NCBI GenBank assembly: GCA_016870395.1
Contig: VGBT01000012.1
Location: forward strand, 1-64,000
Source of the DNA: Actinomycetota bacterium
GTDB lineage: Bacteria; Actinomycetota; Acidimicrobiia; IMCC26256; JAENVU01
Direction: 5' to 3'
Length of the DNA stretch: 64,000 nucleotides
Positions 30,547 through 38,754 of this stretch are shown here, piece after piece. Position numbers and translations under genes: made by a program. The notes beneath the pieces were generated by a model that was not told the origin of the DNA, did not search any database, and worked only from the letters and a program-made list of their open reading frames with translations. Positions within the stretch are counted from its first letter, which is position 1; every line of letters starts with the position of its first letter.

Positions 30547-31544
30547 CCCTCATCCTCGGGATCGAGACGAGCTGTGACGAGACCGCTGCCGCGGTGGTGG
30601 AGGACGGCCGGTCGATCCGTTCCAGCGTGGTGTCGAGCCAGGTCGATCTGCACGAGCGCTTCGGGGGGGTGGTGCCGGAGATCGCCAGTCGCGCGCACGC
30701 CGAGCTCGTCAACCCTGTGATCGCCGATGCGCTGGTCGAGGCCGGCGTCGACTTCCGCGACCTCGACGCAGTCGCGGCGTGCCACGGTCCTGGGCTCGCC
30801 GGCGCGCTCCTGGTGGGGGTGAGCGCGGCGAAGGCGCTCGGTCTCGTGCTCGCGGTGCCCTACGTCGGGGTGAACCACCTCGAGGCGCACCTCCACGCGG
30901 CCTGGCTGCAAGACCCCGAGGTCGAGCTGCCGCTCGCGGTGCTGCTCGCCTCGGGTGGGCACACGATGGTGGTCGTGGTCGAAGCCGATGCGCGCTACCG
31001 CCTGCTCGGAGAGACGGTGGACGACGCCGCCGGCGAGGCGTTCGACAAGGTGGCCCGATTCTGCGGGCTGGGCTATCCGGGCGGTCCTGTGATCGACCGG
31101 CTCGCGACCCAGGGTGACCCGCGGGCGATCGCGTTCCCGAGGCCGATGCTCACCGATGGCTTCGACTTCTCGTTCTCCGGGTTGAAGACCGCGGTGCTCA
31201 ATCACGTGCGCCGGCACCCCGAGACCGACGTGCGCGATCTCGCGGCGTCGTTCCAGGAGGCCGTGGTCGACGTGCTCGTGCACAAGCTGCTCGGCGCCGC
31301 GGACGGGGCTGGTGCACCGACGCTCGTGATCGGCGGCGGGGTGGCCGCCAACACGAGCTTGCGGGCCCGGGCTCTGGAGGCGGGAACCGAGACGGGGCGC
31401 CGGGTGCTGCTCCCCGGCCTGGAGCTGTGCACCGACAACGCCGCGATGATCGCCGCGACGGCCTGGTGGCGGCTCCGATCCGACGGCCCCACTCCGCTCT
31501 CGGCCGGCGCCGATCCGTCGCTGCGCCTGCCCACCTCCGAATGA
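30543..31544 (+). CDS. tsaD: tRNA t6A threonylcarbamoyltransferase TsaD
   Basis: LILGIETSCDETAAAVVEDGRSIRSSVVSSQVDLHERFGGVVPEIASRAHAE...GVNHLEAHLHA. Confidence 0.95.
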   Translation: MTLILGIETSCDETAAAVVEDGRSIRSSVVSSQVDLHERFGGVVPEIASRAHAELVNPVIADALVEAGVDFRDLDAVAACHGPGLAGALLVGVSAAKALGLVLAVPYVGVNHLEAHLHAAWLQDPEVELPLAVLLASGGHTMVVVVEADARYRLLGETVDDAAGEAFDKVARFCGLGYPGGPVIDRLATQGDPRAIAFPRPMLTDGFDFSFSGLKTAVLNHVRRHPETDVRDLAASFQEAVVDVLVHKLLGAADGAGAPTLVIGGGVAANTSLRARALEAGTETGRRVLLPGLELCTDNAAMIAATAWWRLRSDGPTPLSAGADPSLRLPTSE

Positions 31545-31595
31545 GGCGGAAACGCGCCCCGGCGAGTTGCGGGTCCGGGGGGGCCGATGTTACGT

Positions 31596-31622
31596 TTAGC
31601 AGTCCCGTACTCCGAGTGCTAA
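31596..31622. promoter_or_regulatory. CIRCE operator (HrcA-binding inverted repeat)
   Basis: TTAGCAGTC-N9-GAGTGCTAA; consensus TTAGCACTC-N9-GAGTGCTAA with one mismatch; ~110 nt upstream of groES. Confidence 0.9.
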
Positions 31623-31729
31623 CACATCCCGACACCGGCTGAACCCCGGTGCCAAGAAGCCGGGGCGGGTCCGCCCACGGGGTGGATCGCCCGTCAGACC
31701 GCCGGCACCCGCCGGCCAGGAGGCAATCG

Positions 31730-32035
31730 ATGAAGCTGCAGCCGCTGGAGGACCGCATCGTCGTCCGGACCGCCGAGGCCGAGGAGACCACCGTCTCGGG
31801 CCTCGTCATCCCCGACACTGCCAAGGAGAAGCCCCAGCAGGGTGAGGTGCTCGCGGTGGGCCCGGGCCGGCGCGCCGAGAACACCGGTGAGCTGGTCCCT
31901 CTCGGCATCGAGGTCGGTGACACGGTCGTCTACTCGAAGTACGGCGGAACCGAGATCACCGTCGAGGGCGAGGACCTGCTGATCCTGTCGAGCCGTGACG
32001 TGCTGGCCAAGGTCGAGCCGAAGGGCAAGAAGTAG
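31730..32035 (+). CDS. groES: Co-chaperonin GroES
   Basis: [48 protein letters not shown]...[11 protein letters not shown]. Confidence 0.95.
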   Translation: MKLQPLEDRIVVRTAEAEETTVSGLVIPDTAKEKPQQGEVLAVGPGRRAENTGELVPLGIEVGDTVVYSKYGGTEITVEGEDLLILSSRDVLAKVEPKGKK

Positions 32036-32062
32036 TAGCGATCCAGGGACAACCCGGATGAT

Positions 32063-32089
32063 CCCGGCGGGCGCGGTGTGCCCGCCGGG
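32063..32089 (+). terminator. Hairpin downstream of groES
   Basis: CCCGGCGGGC-GCGGTGT-GCCCGCCGGG perfect 10-bp stem. Confidence 0.55.
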
Positions 32090-32113
32090 GCCGGACCCGG
32101 GCCCTTTCCGAAA

Positions 32114-32140
32114 CGGCGGTGCCTGCTTGAGGCACCGCCG
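32114..32140 (+). terminator. Second hairpin downstream of groES
   Basis: CGGCGGTGCC-TGCTTGA-GGCACCGCCG perfect 10-bp stem. Confidence 0.6.
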
Positions 32141-32210
32141 CTTCGCGTCGAAGAAGGGCTTCGGGAGGCGCAACGGCTGCAATTCGCGTTGACCGGACGG
32201 TGACCAACGT

Positions 32211-32632
32211 GGGCCTGCTGAAGTTCCGCAAGGACGCGAACGACCAGCCCGACTAGAGCCGTGAGAGCCGCGCAGCGCGGGCCGTGACCCCGGGAGCGAG
32301 CTCGAGGCACTCGAGGAGGCCCGCTCGCAGCTCGCGCAGCGCCGGGCCGATGCCGACGCCCACCCGCCCGATCCCGGCGCCGCACCGGGCGCCGCCCCGC
32401 GCACACGCAGGCTCGGGGAGGTGCTCGTCGAGCGAGCGCTGCTGACCCAGGCCGCGCTCGACGACGCGCTGGCTGGCGAGGCCGGCAGCGGCAAGCGCCT
32501 CGGCGAGTACCTCGTCGACACGGGGATCCTGGACGAGCGCGACCTCGCCGGCGCGCTGGCCGAGCAGTTCGACCTCGAGGTGGTCGACCTCCGCGAGCAA
32601 GTGCCCGACGACGAGGCCGTGGCCGGGCTTCC
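32211..32632 (+). pseudogene. Remnant of type IV pilus assembly ATPase PilB (N-terminal MshEN-like region only)
   Basis: VLVERALLTQAALDDALAGEAGSGKRLGEYLVDTGILDERDLAGALAEQFDLEVVDLREQVPDDEAVAGLPEL, then abrupt loss of homology; no Walker A/B region follows. Confidence 0.72.
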
Positions 32633-33250
32633 CGAGCTACTACCTGGGGATCCTGCGCTCGGCCGAGGTGACGGGCCGACTCGATGTGGCGCTCGACGAG
32701 CTGTCCGAGTACCTCGAGTGCGATGTCGAGGCCCGCCAGAAGGTGAAGTCGGCGCTGACGTACCCGATGGCCATCTTCGTGATGTCGATCGCGACGGTCG
32801 TGATCCTTGTCGCGTGGGTCCTGCCCCGGTTCACATCGTTCTTCGAGGAACTCGACGCCGAGCTCCCGTTGCCCACCCGGATGCTGCTCGACCGCATGAT
32901 CCTGCGGACGCCGCTGATCTGCGAGAACGGCCGGTTCTCGCCGTGGAGCGCTTCTGCCGGCTGATCTCGGCGATGATGAAGGCCGGTGTCCCTCTGCCCG
33001 AGACCATGCAGGGCGCGATCGAAGGCACCAACAACCAAGTGTTCGCGAAGGCCTTCGGCGAGGTTCGCGACGCGATGCCGGAGGGCGAGGAGATCGCGGA
33101 GCCGCGAGCGAGCCCGACTACAAGCTGAAGCGGCTCATGTCGCTGGCCGAGCCCGCCATCATCGTGTTCATGGGCGTGCTCGTGGGCTGCGTCGCAGTCG
33201 TCCTCGTCTCCGCGATGTACGGCGTCTTCAACCAGACGAAGATGCAGTAG
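32632..33250 (+). pseudogene. Remnant of type IV pilus inner-membrane protein PilC
   Basis: YYLGILRSAEVTGRLDVALDELSEYLE...VLPRFTSFFEELDAELPLPTRMLLD; AVERFCRLISAMMKAGVPLPETMQGAIEGTNN in another frame; YKLKRLMSLAEPAIIVFMGVLVGCVAVVLVSAMYGVFNQTKMQ* in a third segment. Confidence 0.78.
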
Positions 33251-33277
33251 CCCCCTCCCTCCCCCCTCCCTCTCCCC

Positions 33278-33314
33278 CCGGCTTGATGATCGAGGAGCGG
33301 TATGCGCTCCTCAG
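33278..33314. repeat. Palindromic dispersed repeat element, copy 1
   Basis: GAGGAGCG-GTATG-CGCTCCTC hairpin; the 23 nt at 33292-33314 are the exact reverse complement of 57425-57447. Confidence 0.75.
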
Positions 33315-33670
33315 TGTGTCGTTCCTGTGCAGCGTCGCGAACACAAGATGGCCCGTCTGGGTGATGGTGAGCGCGAACTGGATGGTCTCGGGGTCGCGCA
33401 TCTCAGAGACGAGGATCATGTCGGGTCCTCGCGCAGCGCCGCCCGCAGTGCGCGGGCGAACGAGTCGGTGTCGACGCCGACCTCGCGCTGGCTGCCCGCG
33501 GCGAGCTTGCGGCGATGCACGTACTCGATCGGGTCCTCGATCGTGAGGATGTGGCGCTCGCGATGCTCGTTCACGTAGCCGAGCACCGACAGGATCAGCT
33601 GCGTGGCCTCCTCCGGGCTGAGCTCCGGCACCTGGTAGCTCGAGCCGTCAAGACTCCCGAGTCGCGCGAA
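33311..33670 (-). pseudogene. Remnant of type IV pilus retraction ATPase PilT
   Basis: YVNEHRERHILTIEDPIEYVHRRKLAAGSQREVGVDTDSFARALRAALREDPT* then a frameshift into MILVSEMRDPETIQFALTITQTGHLVFATLHRNDT; lacks Walker A and C-terminus. Confidence 0.78.
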
Positions 33671-33885
33671 TGGCCAAGCACTAGGTCGGCGGGCGGCACC
33701 GGATCGTGAGCGGTGGTCGATCTCCTGGCGTGGGCCGGACGACCCATTTCCGCCTCCGGGGCCGAATCCTGGCTTCACCCGGCGCCGGCGACGCCCGTTA
33801 CTCCTGTTTCTGCGGCGGGCCCGGTCCACGGGCTCGGACGGCACCGCGAGCAAGCCCCGAACGGTGCCGGGAAGGGACATCTACC

Positions 33886-34260
33886 GTGTTGAAGCACCTC
33901 CACAATCGTGAGGACTTCGAAGCGAAGAGCCTGTCGCAGAAGGGCTTCACGCTCGTCGAACTTCTCGTCGTCATCGTGATCCTCGGGATCCTCGCCGCGG
34001 TGGTCGTCTTCTCGGTCGGCGCGACCACGGAAAGGGCGCAGTCGAACGCGTGCGTTTCCGAGCGCAGCACTGTTGAGGCGGCGGTCGAGGCCTATCGCGC
34101 GTCCGTCGGCTCCTACCCGGCGTCGATGGACCAGCTCGTGAAGGGAAGCGGCAGCGGCGGTGAGTTCCTCCGCAGGGCCCCGACCTGGTACACGCTGTCG
34201 GACTCGAACGGCAACCTCGCGCTGACCACCGAGGGAACCAGCAAGGGTTGCACGACCTGA
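33886..34260 (+). CDS. Type IV pilin / pseudopilin-like protein with prepilin leader
   Basis: VLKHLHNREDFEAKSLSQKGFTLVELLVVIVILGILAAVVVFSVG; class III signal G|FTLVE; intact ORF. Confidence 0.88.
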   Translation: MLKHLHNREDFEAKSLSQKGFTLVELLVVIVILGILAAVVVFSVGATTERAQSNACVSERSTVEAAVEAYRASVGSYPASMDQLVKGSGSGGEFLRRAPTWYTLSDSNGNLALTTEGTSKGCTT

Positions 34261-34285
34261 CCGGTCGACGACCGGTAGCGGTGCA

Positions 34286-34310
34286 AGCCCCGGGCTTCGG
34301 GTCCGGGGCT
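34286..34310 (+). terminator. Hairpin terminator after the pilin gene
   Basis: AGCCCCGG-GCTTCGGGT-CCGGGGCT, 26 nt after the stop. Confidence 0.6.
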
Positions 34311-34342
34311 CTTCCGCCTCCGGGCCCTAGGCCCGAAGCCGG

Positions 34343-34800
34343 ATGAGCGCGGCATCGGACGGCACCGCGTCCGTGCCCTTGTCCCGCGACGCCGAGCCCT
34401 GCGGGACCGGAGCCGAGCGGCGAGTCGAGATCGGTGCGCCGCCGCTGCTGGTGGTGGGCTGTGCATTCCTCCTGCCGATCGTCTTCGCGCCGCAGGTCTT
34501 CGGCTGGTTCTTCACCCCGAAGGCCGCGTTCGCCCTCGTGGCGCTGGGCCGCGGCCTCGTCGTCGCGCTACGAGTCGCGATTGCCCGCGACGTTGCGGCG
34601 ACGTTCGCGCCAGCGTTCCTCGGGGTCGTCGCGCTCGCTACGGCGCTCTTGGACGCGCCGGTGATGTCGCTGCTGGGCTCGTAGGGGTGGGGCAACGGCC
34701 TGCTGTTCGTCGCGCTCGTCGTTGGGGCCTGGGCGGTCACGCTCGCGGTCGTGCTGCCGGCTCGTCGCGTCGCTGCCGGCTCGGATCGGATCGGGGCGGA
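34343..34800 (+). pseudogene. Remnant of a polytopic membrane protein (O-antigen-ligase-like N-terminus)
   Basis: PPLLVVGCAFLLPIVFAPQVFGWFFTPKAAFALVALG...DAPVMSLLGS* then in-frame GWGNGLLFVALVVGAWAVTLAVVLPARR after a TAG. Confidence 0.5.
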
Positions 34801-34945
34801 TGCGACGGTCGGCCTCGGGCCCCGGGTCGGGAGCTGGGTCGACGCGGGCGACGCGCTGCTCGAGCGGCCACTGATCAAACGGGCCCGGCCGGTACTTCGC
34901 CGCGACCGCGCCTCGCACCTCGCTCGGCGTCCCAGGGCACAACAG

Positions 34946-36571
34946 CTAGCCGCTCAGGCGGTCTCGGGCGACCTGGGCGGCCCAGGCGTAGTCGGCCTTG
35001 CCGTTGGGACCCCGGACGACGGTGTCGACCAGCACGACGTGCTTGGGGCGCTTGAACCCGGCCAGGTGCTCGTGGACGGTCTCGGCGATCACGGCGGGCT
35101 CGGCGTGCTCGCCCTCGCGCAGCGCGACGACCGCCGTGACTGCCTCGCCCCACTTCTCGTCGGGCACGCCGACGACGACGGCGTCGAGCACCGCGGGGTG
35201 GAGCTTCACCGCCTCCTCGACCTCTTCCGGGAACACCTTCTCGCCGCCCGTGTTGATGGAGACGCTCCCGCGACCCAGCAGCTCGATCGTGCCGTCGGCC
35301 GCGACGCGGGCCCAGTCGCCCGGGATCGAGTAACGGCGTCCGCCGAAGGTCCGGAAGGTGGCGTCGGTCTTGGTGGAGTCCTTGTAGTAGCCGAGCGGGA
35401 TCGGCCCGCCGAGCGCGAGCAGCCCGCGCTCGTCGGAGCCGGGCTCGACCTCACGACCGTCCTCGGTGAGCACCCGCGTGTGCTCGCCGACGGAGAACTT
35501 GGCCGTCGTCGCCTTGGTTCCCGGGACCGAGACCTGGGTGGCGAACCCCGCGCCCTCGCTCGAGCCGAGGGAGTCGATGCACACGAACGAGCCGTGCGCC
35601 ATCAGCCCTTCCTTCACCTCGGCGCTCCACATCACCCCGGAGCTGATCACCAGGCGCAGGGACGAAAGGTCGTACGGCGTTCCCCGCTGTGCCGCCTCCT
35701 CGAGCGCGCGCACCATCGGCTTGCCGAACGCGTCGCCGACGATCGCCATCTGGGTGACCCGGTGGCGCTCGACGGCCCGCCAGAGCTCGTGCGCGTCGAA
35801 GTGGGCGGACTCGAGCGTCACCACGGCACCGCCCACCGTCGCGGCCTGGAGAGACGTCATGAACCCGGTTCCGTGCATGAGCGGTGACGCGGGGAGGTGC
35901 ACCGGGGCGTTGCCCGCCTCCGCCACCCGCGCCGCGATGCCGGGGAACGCCTCGGGCCCGTCGGGGACCGCCTCGCCGTTCATCGTGAGCACGGTGGGGA
36001 CCAGCGCGAGGAACAGGTCGTCGTTGCGCCATATCACGCCCTTGGGCATCCCGGTCGTGCCACCCGTGTAGAGGATGTAGAGGTCGTCCCCCGACTTCTC
36101 CACGCGCGCCGCCGGCTCGCCCATCAGCAGGTCCTCGTACCGGAGCGCGCCGTCGACCAGCGGCGAGCCGTCTTCCACCTGCACGATCGCGCGCAAGGTG
36201 GGGATGCGGTCGTGGACCTGCGCGACGTGTTCCCCCAGGACGCCGTGGAAGAGGAGGATCTCGGTGTCGGAGTTCTCGAGCAGGTAGGCCAGCTCGTCCT
36301 CGAGGTACCGGTAGTTCACGTTCACGGGCGCGGCGCGGCACTTCCACGTCGCGAACACGCCCTCGAGGTACTCGATCGAGTTGTAGAGGTAGCTCGCGAC
36401 CTTGCCGCCCTCGGACAGGCCGAGGCGGCCGAACGCGCCGGCGAGCCGCGCGGCGTTGTCGTCCCACTCCCGCCACGTGCGCGAGCGCTCCCCCTGGAGC
36501 AGCGCCGGTCGCTCGGGCTGCGCGTCGGCGAGCAGCTCCCAGCAGGTCGCGAAGTTCCAGCTCGTGTGCAT
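34946..36571 (-). CDS. Acyl-CoA synthetase / AMP-dependent ligase
   Basis: YILYTGGTTGMPKGVIWRNDDLFLA...SGDWARV-like region; RGSVSINTGGEKVFPEEVEEAVKLHPAVLDAVVVGVPDEKWGE. Confidence 0.92.
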   Translation of the reverse strand: MHTSWNFATCWELLADAQPERPALLQGERSRTWREWDDNAARLAGAFGRLGLSEGGKVASYLYNSIEYLEGVFATWKCRAAPVNVNYRYLEDELAYLLENSDTEILLFHGVLGEHVAQVHDRIPTLRAIVQVEDGSPLVDGALRYEDLLMGEPAARVEKSGDDLYILYTGGTTGMPKGVIWRNDDLFLALVPTVLTMNGEAVPDGPEAFPGIAARVAEAGNAPVHLPASPLMHGTGFMTSLQAATVGGAVVTLESAHFDAHELWRAVERHRVTQMAIVGDAFGKPMVRALEEAAQRGTPYDLSSLRLVISSGVMWSAEVKEGLMAHGSFVCIDSLGSSEGAGFATQVSVPGTKATTAKFSVGEHTRVLTEDGREVEPGSDERGLLALGGPIPLGYYKDSTKTDATFRTFGGRRYSIPGDWARVAADGTIELLGRGSVSINTGGEKVFPEEVEEAVKLHPAVLDAVVVGVPDEKWGEAVTAVVALREGEHAEPAVIAETVHEHLAGFKRPKHVVLVDTVVRGPNGKADYAWAAQVARDRLSG

Positions 36572-36615
36572 CTCGGTCGGGTCCCCCTGGTCGACGGCCC
36601 CGGTAGTCTGCCCGC

Positions 36616-37293
36616 GTGCGCGAGCGTGGGGGAACGCAACGGATCCCGCGCCCGAGCGGGGTCCGTCCCGGCGCCCCGCCACCGTGGAGCGGGCTCGACC
36701 CGGCGCAGCGCCTCTTCACCCTCCGGGAGGTGCGGACCCGCCTGGCCGACCTTCCCGCGCCGAGGCCCGCCGAGCTGATCGCGGCGGACAGTCGGGACGC
36801 GGCCGTCCTGGTGCCGATGTTCGAGGACCGCGGTGAGGCCCACCTCGTGCTCACCAAGCGTCCCGAGACGATGCCGTCGCACCAGGGCGAGATCGCCTTC
36901 CCGGGCGGCAAGCGCGACCGGACCGATCTCGACCTGCGTGCGACGGCGCTGCGAGAGGCGCACGAGGAGATCGGCCTGAAGCCGACGATCGTGGACGTGG
37001 TGGCCGAGCTCGACAGCCGCGGGACCGTCGCGTCGCGCTTCACGATCACGCCGTTCGTCGGGCTGCTGGCCGGTCCTCCGGTGCTGGACCCCGACCCGCG
37101 GGAGGTGGTGCGGGCCTTCGCGGTGCCGCTCTCCGAGCTGCTCGATCCGGCCGCGTTCCGAGAGGAGCTCTGGCAGCTCTACGGCGACTGGCGGTCCATG
37201 TACTTCTTCGAGCTGCCGGGAGAGACGGTCTGGGGCGCGACCGCGCGGATCCTCGGCGCCTTCCTCGCGTTCCTCACGGCCGAGCGCGCGTAG
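36616..37293 (+). CDS. NUDIX hydrolase (CoA pyrophosphatase-like)
   Basis: GEIAFPGGKRDRTDLDLRATALREAHEEIGL Nudix box. Confidence 0.9.
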   Translation: MRERGGTQRIPRPSGVRPGAPPPWSGLDPAQRLFTLREVRTRLADLPAPRPAELIAADSRDAAVLVPMFEDRGEAHLVLTKRPETMPSHQGEIAFPGGKRDRTDLDLRATALREAHEEIGLKPTIVDVVAELDSRGTVASRFTITPFVGLLAGPPVLDPDPREVVRAFAVPLSELLDPAAFREELWQLYGDWRSMYFFELPGETVWGATARILGAFLAFLTAERA

Positions 37294-37309
37294 CTCGCGT
37301 GCGCCGGGA

Positions 37310-38020
37310 TCAGGGCTTGGTGCCCTGCACGGTGATGAACGCCGCGTGGCGGGGGTCCGCGTGGGCGAACCTGGTGGGCAGCGGGTAGTAGCCGGCGCCG
37401 ACCACGCGCACGCCGGTGAAGCCGTGGGCGGCCACCAGCTCGGCGAGTCCGCGGTGCGAGAAGATCCGGAGGTGCTCCCAGCCGGGATCGAGCGGCTCCT
37501 CGCCACGCAGGTTCGCGAGCGGGTTGCCGAGGCCGAAGCCGGTGCGGCTGACGTTCGTCAGCGAGAACGCCTGCCAGCCGAACACGAGCGACGCGATGTT
37601 GTGCCAGCTCGCGAGGTTCTCGGTGGAGCACACCAGGCGACCGCCGGGGCGCAGCACCCGGAAGCTCTCGGCCACGAACCGGTCGGTGTCGTGCAGGTGC
37701 TCGATCACCTGGTTCGAGCAGACGGCGTCGAACGACGCGTCGCGGTACGGCAGCGGCGCGTTGAGGTCGGCCGCCACGGTCTCGATGCCCCGGCCGCGAG
37801 CGGTCGCGGCTGCTGCGTCGGAGAACTCGGCGCCGAAGCAGGTGGCTCCTGCGGGCGCGTATCGCAAGGTGTTGGTGCCGTCCCAGCACCCGAGGTCGAG
37901 CAGCCGCTCGAGATGGGGATGGCCCCCGAGCGCGTCGGCGATCTCGCGGAGGTTGTCGTCCATGGCGCGGGTGAACATCCGGGCACCGGCGCGACGCCAC
38001 CGACTCGCCACCGAGGTCAC
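37310..38020 (-). CDS. Class I SAM-dependent methyltransferase
   Basis: LLDLGCWDGTNTLRYAPAGATCFGAEFSDAAAATARGRGIETVAADLNAPLPYRDASFDAVCSNQVIEHLHD. Confidence 0.88.
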   Translation of the reverse strand: MTSVASRWRRAGARMFTRAMDDNLREIADALGGHPHLERLLDLGCWDGTNTLRYAPAGATCFGAEFSDAAAATARGRGIETVAADLNAPLPYRDASFDAVCSNQVIEHLHDTDRFVAESFRVLRPGGRLVCSTENLASWHNIASLVFGWQAFSLTNVSRTGFGLGNPLANLRGEEPLDPGWEHLRIFSHRGLAELVAAHGFTGVRVVGAGYYPLPTRFAHADPRHAAFITVQGTKP

Positions 38021-38754
38021 GGTTCGAGCGTACTGGGACGGCGCTCCCCGACGAGGACGATGCTGCGGGCACCGACCGGACCGAGTGCCCGATCGGCGCC
38101 GCGCTGGACCGCGGCGACGGCGCGCAATGCCGACGGACCGCTCGCGGCGCGCCACAGCGCGAACGGCAGGTGCGTCCCGGCGGCCTCGGACGTCCAGCAG
38201 ATCCCGGCCCTGGCGCCGACCTCGCGCACGGACCGGCGCGCGACAGGGGTGACCGGCGCGTGGCGGTACCCGAGGCGCGCCAGCGAGTTGCGGTTCGTGA
38301 TCTCGACCACGACGCGACCACCGGGTCGCACGACGCGCGCGAGCTCGGTGAGCGCGTGCTCCCAGGCGGGGACCCACTTGAGCACGCGCAGCGAGACGAC
38401 TGCGTCGAACGACGCGGTCTCGAACGGGAGCGGCTCGCCGAGGCGGGCCAGCACCGTCCGGGTCCCGGGGTTCCAGCGTTCGATCGTCGTGAGCATCTCG
38501 GGGACCGCGTCGAGCGCGGTTACGGAGAGGCCCAGCTCGGCGTCGAGCACGCGCGTGACGCGGCCGTTGCCTGCGCCCGCGTCGAGCACGCGGGCGCCTT
38601 CGGGGAGATCCGCGAATGCGGCGCGCACCGCGTCGAGCTCGCGCTCGGAGACCCAGCGCAGCCCTGCGCCCGCGAACGCCTCGTCGTCGTAGCCCGCGCC
38701 GAGGCGGGTGAAGTGCGCCTCGGCGGTGGTCTCGGTCTGGGCCGGCTCGCTCAT
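38017..38754 (-). CDS. Class I SAM-dependent methyltransferase
   Basis: GARVLDAGAGNGRVTRVLDAELGLSVTALDAVPEML...FDAVVSLRVLKWVPAWEHAL. Confidence 0.88.
   Translation of the reverse strand: MSEPAQTETTAEAHFTRLGAGYDDEAFAGAGLRWVSERELDAVRAAFADLPEGARVLDAGAGNGRVTRVLDAELGLSVTALDAVPEMLTTIERWNPGTRTVLARLGEPLPFETASFDAVVSLRVLKWVPAWEHALTELARVVRPGGRVVVEITNRNSLARLGYRHAPVTPVARRSVREVGARAGICWTSEAAGTHLPFALWRAASGPSALRAVAAVQRGADRALGPVGARSIVLVGERRPSTLEP

Noticed and set aside
32202-32258. Mini-ORF VTNVGLLKFRKDANDQPD* as an independent small protein
   Set aside because: Better explained as the degraded 5' end of the pilB remnant.
33251-33279. Polypyrimidine tract CCCCCTCCCTCCCCCCTCCCTCTCCCCCC as a G-quadruplex regulator
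   Set aside because: The opposite strand could form a G4, but it lies in decayed sequence between gene remnants, so no function can be supported.
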